A stretch of 18,038 nt of DNA from Promethearchaeota archaeon (lineage in GTDB: Archaea; Asgardarchaeota; Lokiarchaeia; Sigynarchaeales; SOKP01): positions 1 through 18,038 of the forward strand of contig JAUWBH010000121.1 in NCBI GenBank assembly GCA_030605085.1, given 5' to 3'. The notes beneath the pieces are model-generated. The model did not search any database, was not told the DNA's origin, and saw only the letters and a program-made list of their open reading frames with translations. Shown here one piece after another: positions 8,313-17,290 of the stretch. A program made the translations under genes and the position numbers. Position 1 is the stretch's first letter. Each line of letters opens with the position of its first letter.

Positions 8313-9515
8313 TTAAATTATTTCTTCATAAACTTTATTGGTTCTCTCGGTAATTTTTTCCCACGTATAATTTTGGAGCACATTCTCGTAGGCTTCTAAG
8401 CCGATCTTTCTTTCAAGCTCGTCATCAGTCAGTATTTTCACAATTCCGTTTTTTAGATCGGTAAGATCGTCAACTTTAGTTAATATCCCTGTCTTACCAT
8501 TCTTTATTATTTCCGCTGCGGGACCTCGATTTGGAGAGATTATTGGAGTTTTTGCTGCGCCTGCTTCTATTAGTGGAATTCCAAAACTGTCAGAATTAGT
8601 TATAGGAAAAAGTATTACATTTGCTGCTTGGTAAGCCCCCAGTATTTCCTCTCTTGATGGGTGAGTAACAAAAACCACTTGTTCAATTAAGTTTAAATCC
8701 TTGGCGAGTTTCTTTAAATCGTTTTCGTATTCCTTATCGTAGCTTTCGCCGACAAGCCATAACTTAACGCCCTTAAATTCTTTTAAAACGCCGGGCATAA
8801 CTTTAATAAGGTGTGCTAAATCCCGATAATCTCTAAGCAGTCGACCCACATACAGGATCATTTTACTCTCAACTCTAAACTTTTTTATAAAATTATCGCG
8901 GTAAGTTAAGTTTGTAAAGTTTTCGATGTTTACACCTGCGGGGATTACTCTAATTTTGCTTTCTGGGATTCCATTTTTTACGGTCCAAAATTTCTCGTAT
9001 TTGGAGTGGACAATAACTCGGTCAACGGTATTGATGAAGAACTTCTTGAGAAAAACATCGTGATATTTAATTCGATTTGCTTCTTTTTTTTTGTTTACTA
9101 ACCAGTTGAACAGTGTGATGTTCCGAGTCGTTCCTTGAGCTGTAAATACGAACGGTTTTTTCTTTAATTTCGAAAACAGCGTTGCCATGTCGGTCTGGAA
9201 GGTCCTGAACGAGCAGGAATGGATGAGGTCGTAATCGTATTTTAAAAAGCCCTTAGGGAGTTTTGGAGTTATGAGGTAATGCGATTGTCCGAGTCGATAT
9301 CGAATCGGATATCTATGGACTTTTATCCCGTCCATTACTTCAAACTTCGGCAATTCTTTAGAAATAATATCGTTATTTAGGATGTTAGTTGTTAAGACTC
9401 TTACATCGTATCCGAGAGCTGCTTGAATTTTCGAGATGTTGAACGATTGAATTACTGGTCCGCCATATCCATAAGCGGGAGCGAAAAATGGGATTACTTT
9501 AAGAACTTTGAGCAT
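8313..9515 (-). CDS. Family 4 glycosyltransferase
   Basis: A 400-residue GT4 enzyme. The N-terminus VLKVIPFFAPAYGYGGPVIQ has the glycine-rich loop of GT-B enzymes. The middle has FVFTAQGTTRN, then VIVHSKYEKFW and IRVIPAGVNIENF, which mark the domain junction. The C-terminal domain has MILYVGRLLRDYRDL, with the donor-phosphate Arg, followed by KLWLVGESYD and the motif SDSFGIPLIEAG. In the EX7E position it reads D309-x7-E317. The tail carries NGKTGILT and WEKITERTNKVYEEI. No membrane segment is apparent. Its base composition is clearly richer in G and C than the GT4 genes at 363-7273, resembling the rhamnose genes instead. It heads a minus-strand pair with the methyltransferase at 7439-8224. 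Substrates are unknown. Confidence 0.9.
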   Translation of the reverse strand: MLKVLKVIPFFAPAYGYGGPVIQSFNISKIQAALGYDVRVLTTNILNNDIISKELPKFEVMDGIKVHRYPIRYRLGQSHYLITPKLPKGFLKYDYDLIHSCSFRTFQTDMATLFSKLKKKPFVFTAQGTTRNITLFNWLVNKKKEANRIKYHDVFLKKFFINTVDRVIVHSKYEKFWTVKNGIPESKIRVIPAGVNIENFTNLTYRDNFIKKFRVESKMILYVGRLLRDYRDLAHLIKVMPGVLKEFKGVKLWLVGESYDKEYENDLKKLAKDLNLIEQVVFVTHPSREEILGAYQAANVILFPITNSDSFGIPLIEAGAAKTPIISPNRGPAAEIIKNGKTGILTKVDDLTDLKNGIVKILTDDELERKIGLEAYENVLQNYTWEKITERTNKVYEEII

Positions 9516-9876
9516 GTTAATCTTACATCAAATTTTTGTAGTAGCATTAATAATTATTAGATTTAGAAAGATTTTATAAATATATTGAAAAAAATGAGGA
9601 TAATCATTTATACAAATTTTTTAACAATTTCACAAGATTTTTAATAATGTTTTTACCCGCAAATATGAAATCTAATATTTTGCTAGGAACTATGGGGAGA
9701 ATATTATCTATAGTTTTAAGGTTTTTAACTAATTTCTATAAGACATATAAAAACTAATGATGTTTATGAAAAATTAATCTAAATTCCGTTAAATCTTATT
9801 TAATAAGTAATATCTTAGATTCAATTTATGTAATAGACATCTTGTTCAAAATTTCGATGTTAAAAAGTGTGAGATG
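9516..9876. other. 361-base gap without a supported gene
   Basis: This AT-rich gap lies between the GT4 gene and the GT-C gene, which are on the same strand. It holds the two-way TATA-like element at 9572-9584. Beyond that I see only tiny plus-strand frames of 16 codons (9594-9644) and 36 codons (9647-9757), neither with a recognisable product. I see no RNA gene, direct repeat or strong hairpin. It could be the scar of a lost gene, but nothing in it proves that. Confidence 0.5.
9572..9584. promoter_or_regulatory. TATA-like element, usable on either strand
   Basis: TTTTATAAATATA reads as a TATA box on both strands. On the minus strand it sits about 60 bases before the ATG of the GT4 gene at 9515 and is the best promoter candidate for that gene. 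On the plus strand it is preceded by AAAGA, a possible BRE-like sequence, but no convincing gene follows. Confidence 0.35.
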
Positions 9877-11525
9877 TTATTCTGTATAGTTACCCGATTC
9901 TATAACCATTTCTGGAAGTTGAGGTGAAAATTCCTTAAGGTTCGCAATTAAATTTGTTGATTCTTCAGGATCAACTGCGTAAAAAGAAACCGTATCTGAA
10001 CCACACGCAACATTATCTATAATTGTCCATTCTCCAATTTTAATCCATTGTGACGGAATATGTCTATTAAACCAGCTATCATAGATAATGGCAATTTTAC
10101 AATTTTTATCTTTCGTTAAATCAAATATTGTTTCATCAGTAAAATTTCCTTTTAATATAGCAGCTACAATATCTAAAGTACCTAATCCCATTAAGTCTAT
10201 GCATTCAACATCAGCAAGATAATTTATTGCCCCAATATCATTCGCAGCTACAACTTCGTTATTGTAATATTTATTAAGAAATAAACCCATTTGGTATTGC
10301 TGCTCGTATATATTATTAGTAGATTTAATAGTTAATATAAGAGCACCGCTCCTAATTATATATGGTAAAAGAATAAACATAATAAATAATATTATTGAAA
10401 CTTTTTGGAATATAACTTCAATACTAAAATCCTCTTTTATTTCTAAAAGATGTTTTTTTATGTTTAATTTTTGAGGAATATAATTTTTTGTTGAAAAAAT
10501 TATGGCAAACAAGCCTAATGCAACTATATATGCATCATATCTTGAGAGGATACTAGATTGGGCGAATATTACATGAAAAAGTGTTATAGATATAAAAATA
10601 ATACTCATAATAGTAGAATCTTTCCAAACTTCTTTTTTTTTAAAGCATTGAGAATAGAGAATTAATGAAACACCAATAAGAAAAAGTAAAATATGGGGGC
10701 ACTCCAGCAGTTTATTAGTAGTTGAGACACTAAAATCATATATCATGTTAAATATGGAACCAGAATTAAAACTAAGGGCATTTGTTTTTAGAATAAGCGA
10801 ATTGGGAAAAAAGTACCATCCATTTATGGTTGAGATTAACCCATAAATAAGTATTGGAAGAAATCCGAACCCTCCTATAAGTATGGAATAAATAATTTTT
10901 TTTCGGAGCAAAAATAAAACTGAAACTGTTAGTACGAGAAACATTCCTTCGAAACGAATTAAAGCAACTAGTGGTACTAATATTAATAGATATATTCTCT
11001 CAGAAGAAAATATCTTTTTTTCGTTAAATTCTTCTGAAAGTAATTTAGAAGCGTAATACACAAAAATAATTGTAAGAAAAATCTGAATCGTATGTTCCAT
11101 CCCACTGAAAACAATGTGGGGTAAAGGAATAAAAAATATGATAAAAATTAAGCATAAGAAAATGGCATAAGAAGGAAAATTGTTGTTTTTTAAAATAAAA
11201 TAAATTAGATATATCAATAAATGTGCAAACACGAGATTTAATATAAGCGGAGTAATTTCATTCACTCCAAAGATTAAATATATAAATGAGAGCAACAATG
11301 AATATAATAAAGATGATGATGATGAAGTAAATCCAGAGCTATTGATCCCCCAGACACCTTCTTGAACAAAATTTTTAGCAATTGCCATGTGTATATAAAC
11401 ATCGTCTAAAATATAGATTAGATGTCCTTGATTTAATAATAACGATTGGGTAATGAGATAGGCTAATATTCCCCAAAATATTCCCAGAATTGTAAAAAGT
11501 TCCCACTTTTTTTTATAATGTTCAC
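9877..11525 (-). CDS. Multi-pass GT-C-like glycosyltransferase, frameshifted in a homopolymer near its start
   Basis: The uninterrupted frame from an ATG at 11388 gives 503 residues. Its reading frame stays open upstream and encodes ILDDVYIHMAIAKN, the paired-Asp loop after the first membrane segment that is the expected catalytic site of GT-C enzymes. No ATG, GTG or TTG precedes it in that frame. A GTG at 11525, 34 bases after the previous gene, is one base out of phase. One extra base in the T8 run at 11507-11514 joins the frames into a 549-residue protein with D41-D42 after the first membrane helix. It continues with GVWGINSSGFTSSSSSLLY, many hydrophobic segments, and a C-terminal soluble part with VVAANDIGAINYLADV and CIDLMGLGT, typical of this family. 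It would transfer sugar from a polyprenyl-phosphate donor outside the cytoplasm. The 503-residue version lacks the DD site and would probably be inactive. Confidence 0.75.
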
Positions 11526-11559
11526 TTTCTATTTACCCTTATAGATTTTTAAGATTAAT

Positions 11560-12864
11560 TTACTCTTTTTTCTTATCTTCTATTTCACTATATAAAAACG
11601 CAAAAATGAATGGAATAATAGCGATACTGACATAATCTCCAATTATGCTATAAAAAATTCCAAAAAGGTAGAAGAACAGAAAAATCAAATAACAAAATGT
11701 CATAATTAATAATAAGTGCAATTTATTGTCTAATTTTATTAATCCAAGCAGTAGAGAGAATAAAACGATAAAAATTGTTATTATTATTGAATTTGTAGCT
11801 CCAAAAGTCAAAAATGTGTTTAAAAGATATAGAATAAAATATCCTATAGGATGAATAGAGTCGTAGGGGCGCCATTCTGTAAATTTACTTGAATTGATAC
11901 CCATTGGGCATACATTTAAGAAATAATTAACATCTTGGAGCATAAATGGTAAAATCCATGCTAAGCAGATGCAAATAGATAATACTCCTAAAAACAGTGA
12001 ATTTTTCAACCCATAATTCTTTAGAATATAAAAAAATACTACTATTCCTATTAGCCAGATATATGTCCTCATAGCTAAAAGACAACCAAATGCAATAACA
12101 AATATGATAATTTTTTTATCAATTTTTTTTGGCTTGTTAGGAATAATTGCTAAATATTTTAGAATTTTTTTCTGTTCCGGGAGTTTGTCAGGAAGTAAAA
12201 GTAAGATCATACATAAAATTAATCCTGAATTTAGCGCATCACTGTTTATTGCGGTCTCTAAAAGAAACCAGTCAGATAATATAATAAAAGATATAATTGG
12301 AAGAATTAGATTACTTTTTTCGCTATCTACATAATTATAGAATAATACGACACAAAAAAGACATAAAATAATAATGTTCATAAAGAATGTATGATCCCCG
12401 GTTAAGAGATAAATGGGGAGATATAAAATGAAAGTAAATGGAAGTGATAATATAACATTCCCTAAATCCGTTTTAGCATAGTATGGAAACTCACCTCTTA
12501 ATATTGCTTCAATTCCAACTCTGATGGCGGAGTCTCTATCAGATGTAGGGTAATATTCCAAAGGCTTTCCAAGAAAAATAATTAGAAAAACACCTAATCC
12601 TATTAAAATTCCGAAATATATAATTCTCCATCGTATTCCGAGCAAAAATAGAATCCCGAGACCAAATATAAAAACTATTGCGGTAAAAATATATGCAAAA
12701 ATGTTATGACTCGATTCTCCAATGATTAAACTGGATATCGTGCTTGGGATACTTATTATTGACATTGTAAATGGAATACAAATTAAAATATATTCCATGG
12801 GGGTGATATCCCTAAAGAGAGCTTTATATTTAGTATTTTCAGAAAGATTTTTGATAGATTTCAA
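11560..12864 (-). CDS. Multi-pass membrane protein, probable GT-C-type glycosyltransferase
   Basis: A 434-residue, strongly hydrophobic protein with roughly ten predicted membrane segments. After the first few segments comes the loop YYPTSDRDSAIRVG, with D109 and D111. Then follows the stretch GEFPYYAKTDLGN (124-136). An acidic loop followed by a GxxPY pattern is seen in GT-C and GT87-like glycosyltransferases that use polyprenyl-phosphate sugars. A hydrophilic segment rich in Lys (about 228-252) separates two hydrophobic halves, and the protein ends IEDKKKE. The chosen start is a TTG at 12864. An in-frame ATG at 12798 is the alternative and would lose only 22 polar residues. It lies 34 bases upstream of the GTG proposed for the next GT-C gene, so the two are probably one operon. 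The membrane character is certain, the enzymatic call less so. Confidence 0.7.
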   Translation of the reverse strand: MKSIKNLSENTKYKALFRDITPMEYILICIPFTMSIISIPSTISSLIIGESSHNIFAYIFTAIVFIFGLGILFLLGIRWRIIYFGILIGLGVFLIIFLGKPLEYYPTSDRDSAIRVGIEAILRGEFPYYAKTDLGNVILSLPFTFILYLPIYLLTGDHTFFMNIIILCLFCVVLFYNYVDSEKSNLILPIISFIILSDWFLLETAINSDALNSGLILCMILLLLPDKLPEQKKILKYLAIIPNKPKKIDKKIIIFVIAFGCLLAMRTYIWLIGIVVFFYILKNYGLKNSLFLGVLSICICLAWILPFMLQDVNYFLNVCPMGINSSKFTEWRPYDSIHPIGYFILYLLNTFLTFGATNSIIITIFIVLFSLLLGLIKLDNKLHLLLIMTFCYLIFLFFYLFGIFYSIIGDYVSIAIIPFIFAFLYSEIEDKKKE

Positions 12865-13064
12865 TTTAGACCCATTATTGCTTTTTTCCTAAACCATATC
12901 AATATCCAATGACGGATTGTTTTTATTGCCCTTATGCCGATTTATCAATTTAATAATTAAGCGCAGATTTCTTTTTATTAGAAGATCAAATATCTTATTT
13001 TTAAATATATTGATATTGAAGAAAAAAATGAGATAATTAAAATGTGAGAATGATAAAATGTATC

Positions 13065-13082
13065 AAAAAAGAAAGCAAAAAA
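13065..13082 (-). terminator. Twin T6 tracts downstream of the fused GT2 gene
   Basis: On the minus strand two runs of six T are separated by GCTTTC, starting about 17 bases after the stop codon at 13099. This fits an archaeal T-tract terminator. It would separate the GT2 fusion gene from the GT-C pair downstream. Confidence 0.4.
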
Positions 13083-13098
13083 GCGAGATACAGAAAGT

Positions 13099-15111
13099 TT
13101 ATATTCGTTTTAGCACAAAATTGAAGAGATTTAAGCAGGTTTTAAACAATTTGTTATTTCTTGATTTTCCCATTAAGGCAGTGTCTAACACGTGCGATAG
13201 TTTATCAATCGGCAGAAGTTTGGCTTCTTTTTTGGACTTTTCTCTGATGATTCTTAAGGTTTTTAATCTACAGAGCAGTTCGTAATACATCCTTACTCTC
13301 AGTCTAAATTTTTTAGTGATGATGGATTGAAAGATTAAGATAATCTCTGAGAGGATAAAGAAGGGCAATAATTTTTTCAGGTTATCGATATTTTTAGCGA
13401 CAGTAATGTATCTATTGCGTTCAAGCAGGTAATACTGGGTATCACACATTGTTTTTTCTTCTTTTTGATGGATTAGATAGGGTTCATTTGTGGTGAATAA
13501 TTTAATGTTGTTTCTTAGCAGTCTCATGGAGAAGTCGGTATCTTCGTAATACATGAATAGTGAGCTATCAAATCCCCCTAATTCTAAAAATACTTGCTTT
13601 TTTATGAATAGTGTCCCTCCCGAGCATCTTTGAGTTTGTTTAACAATTTTATAATCGGGTAATTGTTCCCCTAGTTCAGGCGTGTATGAAAATCCAAGAA
13701 CGTGGTTTTTGGCTCCAAAATAGTCGATTTCCTTTCCGGGGCCACTTAGAATTAAAGCGGGAGAGAGCGCAATTTCGTGTTTGTGGTTATAATTATAGTA
13801 AATTGGGATTAATTTTTGAAAGAAGTCGGATGGGAAAATTACGTCTTGGTTGGTAATAAAGACGAAGTCGCTTTTAGCGTGTTCAACGCCAATGTTACAG
13901 GCTTTTGCGTATCCTAAATTGCTGGATTCCTTGATAAGATTAATATTTAAAGAATTTTTAAAAGATTCTATGATTTTTACGCTTGAATCATGTGAATTGT
14001 TGTCGATAATGATTAGTTCGATATTTTCAGATTTTTTTAAGTTCTTGATGGAATCAAGATTTCGTTCGAGAAACGCTTCTCCATTGTAAGATGGGAAAAT
14101 GATTGATACTTTAGGCTTGCTTTTAGCCATTTTTTCAGGTTTAATTAGGTTCAGAGCTTCGCTTGAGAGCAAGGATTTAGTAGAAGATTTATTGATTATT
14201 GTAGACTTAATTAAATTGAAAGAGTCGTTTAGGATCGTTGATTTGGAGCTACTTTGTAGACCTTCTTTTATATTACTTAGAAGTCTTCGCGATAGGAATT
14301 TAATTATGTCAAATCTTTTTAGGCTATAAACCAGAATGCTCGAGAGAATTGATTTGAATAGATTTAGTAATTGAACTTTAGAGCTTCCGTATTTTCTTTG
14401 GTATAAATTAATCGGAATTTCGGCTATTTTTAGATTACTATGTGCTGCTTTAAATAATGATTCCGTACATAGTCCAAAATTAGTTTGTTTTACATCTTGA
14501 AATATCTTCAGGCTTTTTCTACTGAAAGCTCGAAATCCGCTTTGGTTATTTCCAATTTCTTGGCGAAATAAAAGCCATAAGCATTTATTAATGCAGAATT
14601 CGCCAATACGAGTGGATAGTGGGACCTTATAATCGCATTTACCTAGATATCTCGAACCGACAATTATATCCGCTTTATTATTAATAATTGGGCTAATTAG
14701 ATTAGGAATTTCTTCAGGCTCATGTTGACCGTCTGAATCCATCGTGACTATGACATCCCCCGTGGTATGTTTAAAACCGGTTAAAAGAGCTGCGCCATAC
14801 CCTTGGTTGTTTTTATGTTCTATTAATTTTATAGGATTTTTAATCTCGTGGCTAACTTCTTTAACATATTTTACACTATTATCGGTAGAACCATCGTCAA
14901 CGACAACAATTTCAGATCGATAGTGGTTCGGAATTCTCCGTAATACGTTTTTTATAGAATTTTCTTCGTTATAAAGTGGAATTACCACGGAAATTAATGG
15001 GAAAACAGAGTTAATTGAATTTGTGCCTCTACCATCATCTTGTGGAAATTGACGATTAGTGTCTTCTTCTTCAATATTTGTTCTTTTTTTTTGTAAAATT
15101 AGGTAATTCAT
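13099..15111 (-). CDS. Two family 2 glycosyltransferase domains fused in one protein
   Basis: A 670-residue protein. Residues about 40-255 form a GT2 domain of the polyprenyl-phosphate sugar transferase type, with VIPLYNEEN, VDDGSTDNS (71-79), MDSDGQHEPEE (124-134), GSRY and NNQSGFRAFSR (188-198). It lacks the C-terminal membrane helices often found in that group. A Ser/Lys-rich linker (about 275-330) follows. The second GT2 domain (about 334-600) has FPSYNGE, IIDNNSHDSS (368-377), NQD (421-423), then CSGGTLFIKKQVFLELGGFD and YYEDTDFSMRL (521-531). That pattern is typical of the WbbL/RfbF rhamnosyltransferase group. A basic 70-residue tail ends the protein. Lying beside the rhamnose genes, it plausibly makes a lipid-linked sugar with one domain and adds rhamnose with the other; this is inference. 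A TATA-like element about 70 bases upstream suggests its own promoter. Confidence 0.88.
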   Translation of the reverse strand: MNYLILQKKRTNIEEEDTNRQFPQDDGRGTNSINSVFPLISVVIPLYNEENSIKNVLRRIPNHYRSEIVVVDDGSTDNSVKYVKEVSHEIKNPIKLIEHKNNQGYGAALLTGFKHTTGDVIVTMDSDGQHEPEEIPNLISPIINNKADIIVGSRYLGKCDYKVPLSTRIGEFCINKCLWLLFRQEIGNNQSGFRAFSRKSLKIFQDVKQTNFGLCTESLFKAAHSNLKIAEIPINLYQRKYGSSKVQLLNLFKSILSSILVYSLKRFDIIKFLSRRLLSNIKEGLQSSSKSTILNDSFNLIKSTIINKSSTKSLLSSEALNLIKPEKMAKSKPKVSIIFPSYNGEAFLERNLDSIKNLKKSENIELIIIDNNSHDSSVKIIESFKNSLNINLIKESSNLGYAKACNIGVEHAKSDFVFITNQDVIFPSDFFQKLIPIYYNYNHKHEIALSPALILSGPGKEIDYFGAKNHVLGFSYTPELGEQLPDYKIVKQTQRCSGGTLFIKKQVFLELGGFDSSLFMYYEDTDFSMRLLRNNIKLFTTNEPYLIHQKEEKTMCDTQYYLLERNRYITVAKNIDNLKKLLPFFILSEIILIFQSIITKKFRLRVRMYYELLCRLKTLRIIREKSKKEAKLLPIDKLSHVLDTALMGKSRNNKLFKTCLNLFNFVLKRI

Positions 15112-15176
15112 ATTATGTTTTTACTTAAGAAGTTGACATTTGTACATTTTCCTACGCAAAAAATTAGTAAAGTGTT

Positions 15177-15186
15177 AATATTTAAA
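15177..15186 (-). promoter_or_regulatory. TATA box for the fused GT2 gene
   Basis: On the minus strand this reads TTTAAATATT, preceded by AAAAG, close to an archaeal BRE plus TATA arrangement. Its centre is about 70 bases before the ATG at 15111, which would leave a leader of roughly 45 bases. It follows a T-tract that could end the rhamnose transcript, so the fused GT2 gene is likely transcribed on its own. Confidence 0.45.
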
Positions 15187-15261
15187 CTTTTGTCTAAAAA
15201 AAGTGTTTTTAGTGACAATAATTCTAATTTTTGATAAAAAAGATAGGATATTATGAAAATG

Positions 15262-15270
15262 AAAAAAAAA
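15262..15270 (-). terminator. T9 tract downstream of rmlD
   Basis: Nine consecutive T on the minus strand begin about 38 bases after the rmlD stop codon. This is the longest T run following a gene end that I noticed. It fits an archaeal T-tract terminator for the rhamnose operon. Confidence 0.4.
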
Positions 15271-15307
15271 TATAATAAGAAGTAATTTTTTATTCGATAT
15301 GGCAGAT

Positions 15308-16246
15308 TTACAGATTCTTTTGTTTTTTCATGTGCTGTAAGCCCTCATCTAAATTGTAAATTTTTAATTCAGCGCCGATTATTCCTTTTAGTTTAGTAAT
15401 GTCCAAGCCAGCATTTTTGGGGCGTAGAGCTAATTGTTTTAGCGACTCAATCCGCTCAATTAAACGGTCGTTGTAGTTAAATGTTTCGGCGCATTTTAGT
15501 GCCATTTCGTATCTGTTTAAGGCACAATCTCCGGCAGTGTGATATATGCCAGTCACATTCTTTTCTATTAATTTTAACAGGATTTCTGCCAAATTTCTCA
15601 CAAATGTTGGGGAATTGATTTGATCAGAAACGATTGAAATTGGTTTATTTTGTTGTAAATTGTCTAAAATCCAGGTGATGAAGTTAAGTTTTAGGGTATT
15701 CCATCCATATAGGACTGCGGTTCTACAAATTAGATAATCGATTTCAGAGTTCGATAAAAGCAGTTCTGTATTGTATTTTGTTTTCCCGTAATGATTAAGA
15801 GGGTTTGGAGCGTCATTTTCACGGTAAAGCTCTTCGGTTTTAGTTCCATCAAAAACAAAGTCTGTGGACATAAAGATTAATTTAGCATCGATCTTCTCGC
15901 ATGCTTTAATTACATTTTTGGCTCCATCTATATTCACTTTTGTAGCAAGATTTTTATTTATTTCACACTGATCTACGTTTGTCATTGCTGCGGTTAAAAT
16001 GAGGATATCGGGAGAGATTTTTAAAACTTTATCCATTGTATCCTGAGATTTTATTATATCAATCTGATAAAAAGGGACCTCTTTCTCAATATTTGTGTTA
16101 TTCAAACTGGCAGCGACGAAATTAAATTTTTGCTTGTAATGTTCATTATCTCCCCGAAAACGAAGTAGATTTGTCCCTAAAAAGCCGTTAGCCCCTATAA
16201 TTAAGATTTTTCTTGAATTTTTATCTACTTCTGTATTGTTTTTCAT
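15308..16246 (-). CDS. rmlD: dTDP-4-dehydrorhamnose reductase
   Basis: A 312-residue short-chain dehydrogenase/reductase that carries out the last step to dTDP-L-rhamnose, the NAD(P)H-dependent reduction of the 4-keto group. Visible motifs are the nucleotide-binding GANGFLG (18-24), AAMTNVDQCE (86-95), STDFVFDG (127-134) with the catalytic Thr region, and the catalytic Y153-G-K-T-K157. Further on are RTAVLYG, QINSPTFVRNLA and RPKNAGLD, all characteristic of RmlD. The length is slightly above the usual 280-300 because about twelve polar residues precede the first strand. The ATG at 16246 overlaps the end of rmlB by 26 bases, which indicates translational coupling in the rml operon. The N-terminal extension could be reduced by a later start, but no better start codon is evident. 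Confidence 0.93.
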   Translation of the reverse strand: MKNNTEVDKNSRKILIIGANGFLGTNLLRFRGDNEHYKQKFNFVAASLNNTNIEKEVPFYQIDIIKSQDTMDKVLKISPDILILTAAMTNVDQCEINKNLATKVNIDGAKNVIKACEKIDAKLIFMSTDFVFDGTKTEELYRENDAPNPLNHYGKTKYNTELLLSNSEIDYLICRTAVLYGWNTLKLNFITWILDNLQQNKPISIVSDQINSPTFVRNLAEILLKLIEKNVTGIYHTAGDCALNRYEMALKCAETFNYNDRLIERIESLKQLALRPKNAGLDITKLKGIIGAELKIYNLDEGLQHMKKQKNL

Positions 16247-17243
16247 AATAAATAAGATAATCTTTATTTAGTACGTTTTTCAACCATTTGTTATTATCTA
16301 AATACCATTGAATTGTCATTTTTAAGCCTTTTTCAAATTTGATTTCTGGTTTCCAATTTAGTTCCCTACTAATTTTGTCGTGGTTTATTGCGTATCTTAA
16401 ATCGTGGCCAGGGCGATCTTTCACGAAGGTTATTAGAGATTCTGGTTTATCTACTACTTTTAATATTTGTTTAACTAGTTCTAAATTGTTTAATTCAGAA
16501 TCTCCGCCAATATTGTAAGTTTCTCCAGCTTTTCCTTTGAGTAGTACTTTCAGTATTGCAGAACAATGGTCTTTAACATGGATCCAATCCCGAACATTCG
16601 TACCATCCCCGTATACGGGAAGATTCTTTCCATTTAGGGCGTTATTAATCATCAAGGGGATTAATTTTTCGGGAAACTGGTATGGTCCGTAATTATTAGA
16701 GCACCTGGTAATATTTACCGGGAGTCCAAAAGTCTTATAGTAAGACCTAATTAGAAGATCGGCAGATGCCTTGCTTGCGGAGTAGGGGCTATTTGGAGTT
16801 AGGCGCGAAGTTTCCTTAAACGGGGGGTCTTTCAAATTGAGCGAGCCATATACTTCGTCGGTAGAGATTTGTAGGAATTTTTTTATATGATTTTTTTTAG
16901 CCACGTTCAGTAAAGTCTGAGTTCCGATAACATTAGTTTTAACGAATATATTTGGGTTGTTGATGGAGCGATCGACATGCGATTCAGCTGCGAAATTAAC
17001 GATATACTCTATGCGTTCTTTGACGGCTATTTCGTCAATTAAATCAAAATCACATATGTCTGCTTTATAGAAAGCGTATTTATTAGGAGAGAGTTGTTCA
17101 AGATCTTTTAAATTTTCTGGATTTCCAGCGTAAGTTAATTTATCTATGTTTACAATTTTAAAATCTTAGTTTAGATTAAGGAGAGATCTAACGAAATTGC
17201 TTCCAATGAAGCCCATTCCACCAGTAACTAAAATACTTGTCAT
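16221..17243 (-). pseudogene. rmlB: dTDP-glucose 4,6-dehydratase with an in-frame TAA at codon 26
   Basis: Read from the ATG at 17243, the frame encodes a complete 340-residue RmlB apart from one TAA at 17166-17168. Before it is the NAD-binding TGGMGFIGSNF. After it, still in the same frame, come DFKIVNIDKLTYAGN, NFAAESHVDRSI, STDEVYG (127-133), Y154-SAS-K158, and RDWIHVKDH. RmlB converts dTDP-glucose to the 4-keto-6-deoxy sugar, the second step to dTDP-rhamnose. The stop sits where relatives have a variable residue just before the second beta strand, so one base change from Tyr, Lys, Gln or Glu would explain it. There is no frameshift. The next start codon in frame is a GTG at 16904, which would give 227 residues without the NAD-binding region and so no normal enzyme. 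It is a sequence error, a nonsense mutation or, less likely, readthrough. It ends overlapping rmlD by 26 bases. Confidence 0.85.
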
Positions 17244-17290
17244 ATCGATTCAAGACCAAAAAAAGTTTTGATGTTTATTTATTTGTTTAT

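Noticed and set aside
9594..9757. Two tiny plus-strand ORFs (16 and 36 codons) after a TATA-like element
   Set aside because: They are in different frames, match no family I recognise, and such lengths occur by chance in AT-rich DNA.
13850..14329. Plus-strand frames of 79 and 76 codons opposite the fused GT2 gene
   Set aside because: They are antisense to conserved GT2 motifs and show only the low-complexity hydrophobic pattern expected of a complement.
16221..16904. A separate 227-residue NAD-dependent epimerase starting at a GTG
   Set aside because: The same frame upstream encodes the missing RmlB N-terminus up to the ATG at 17243, interrupted only by one TAA; the GTG is an internal Val codon.
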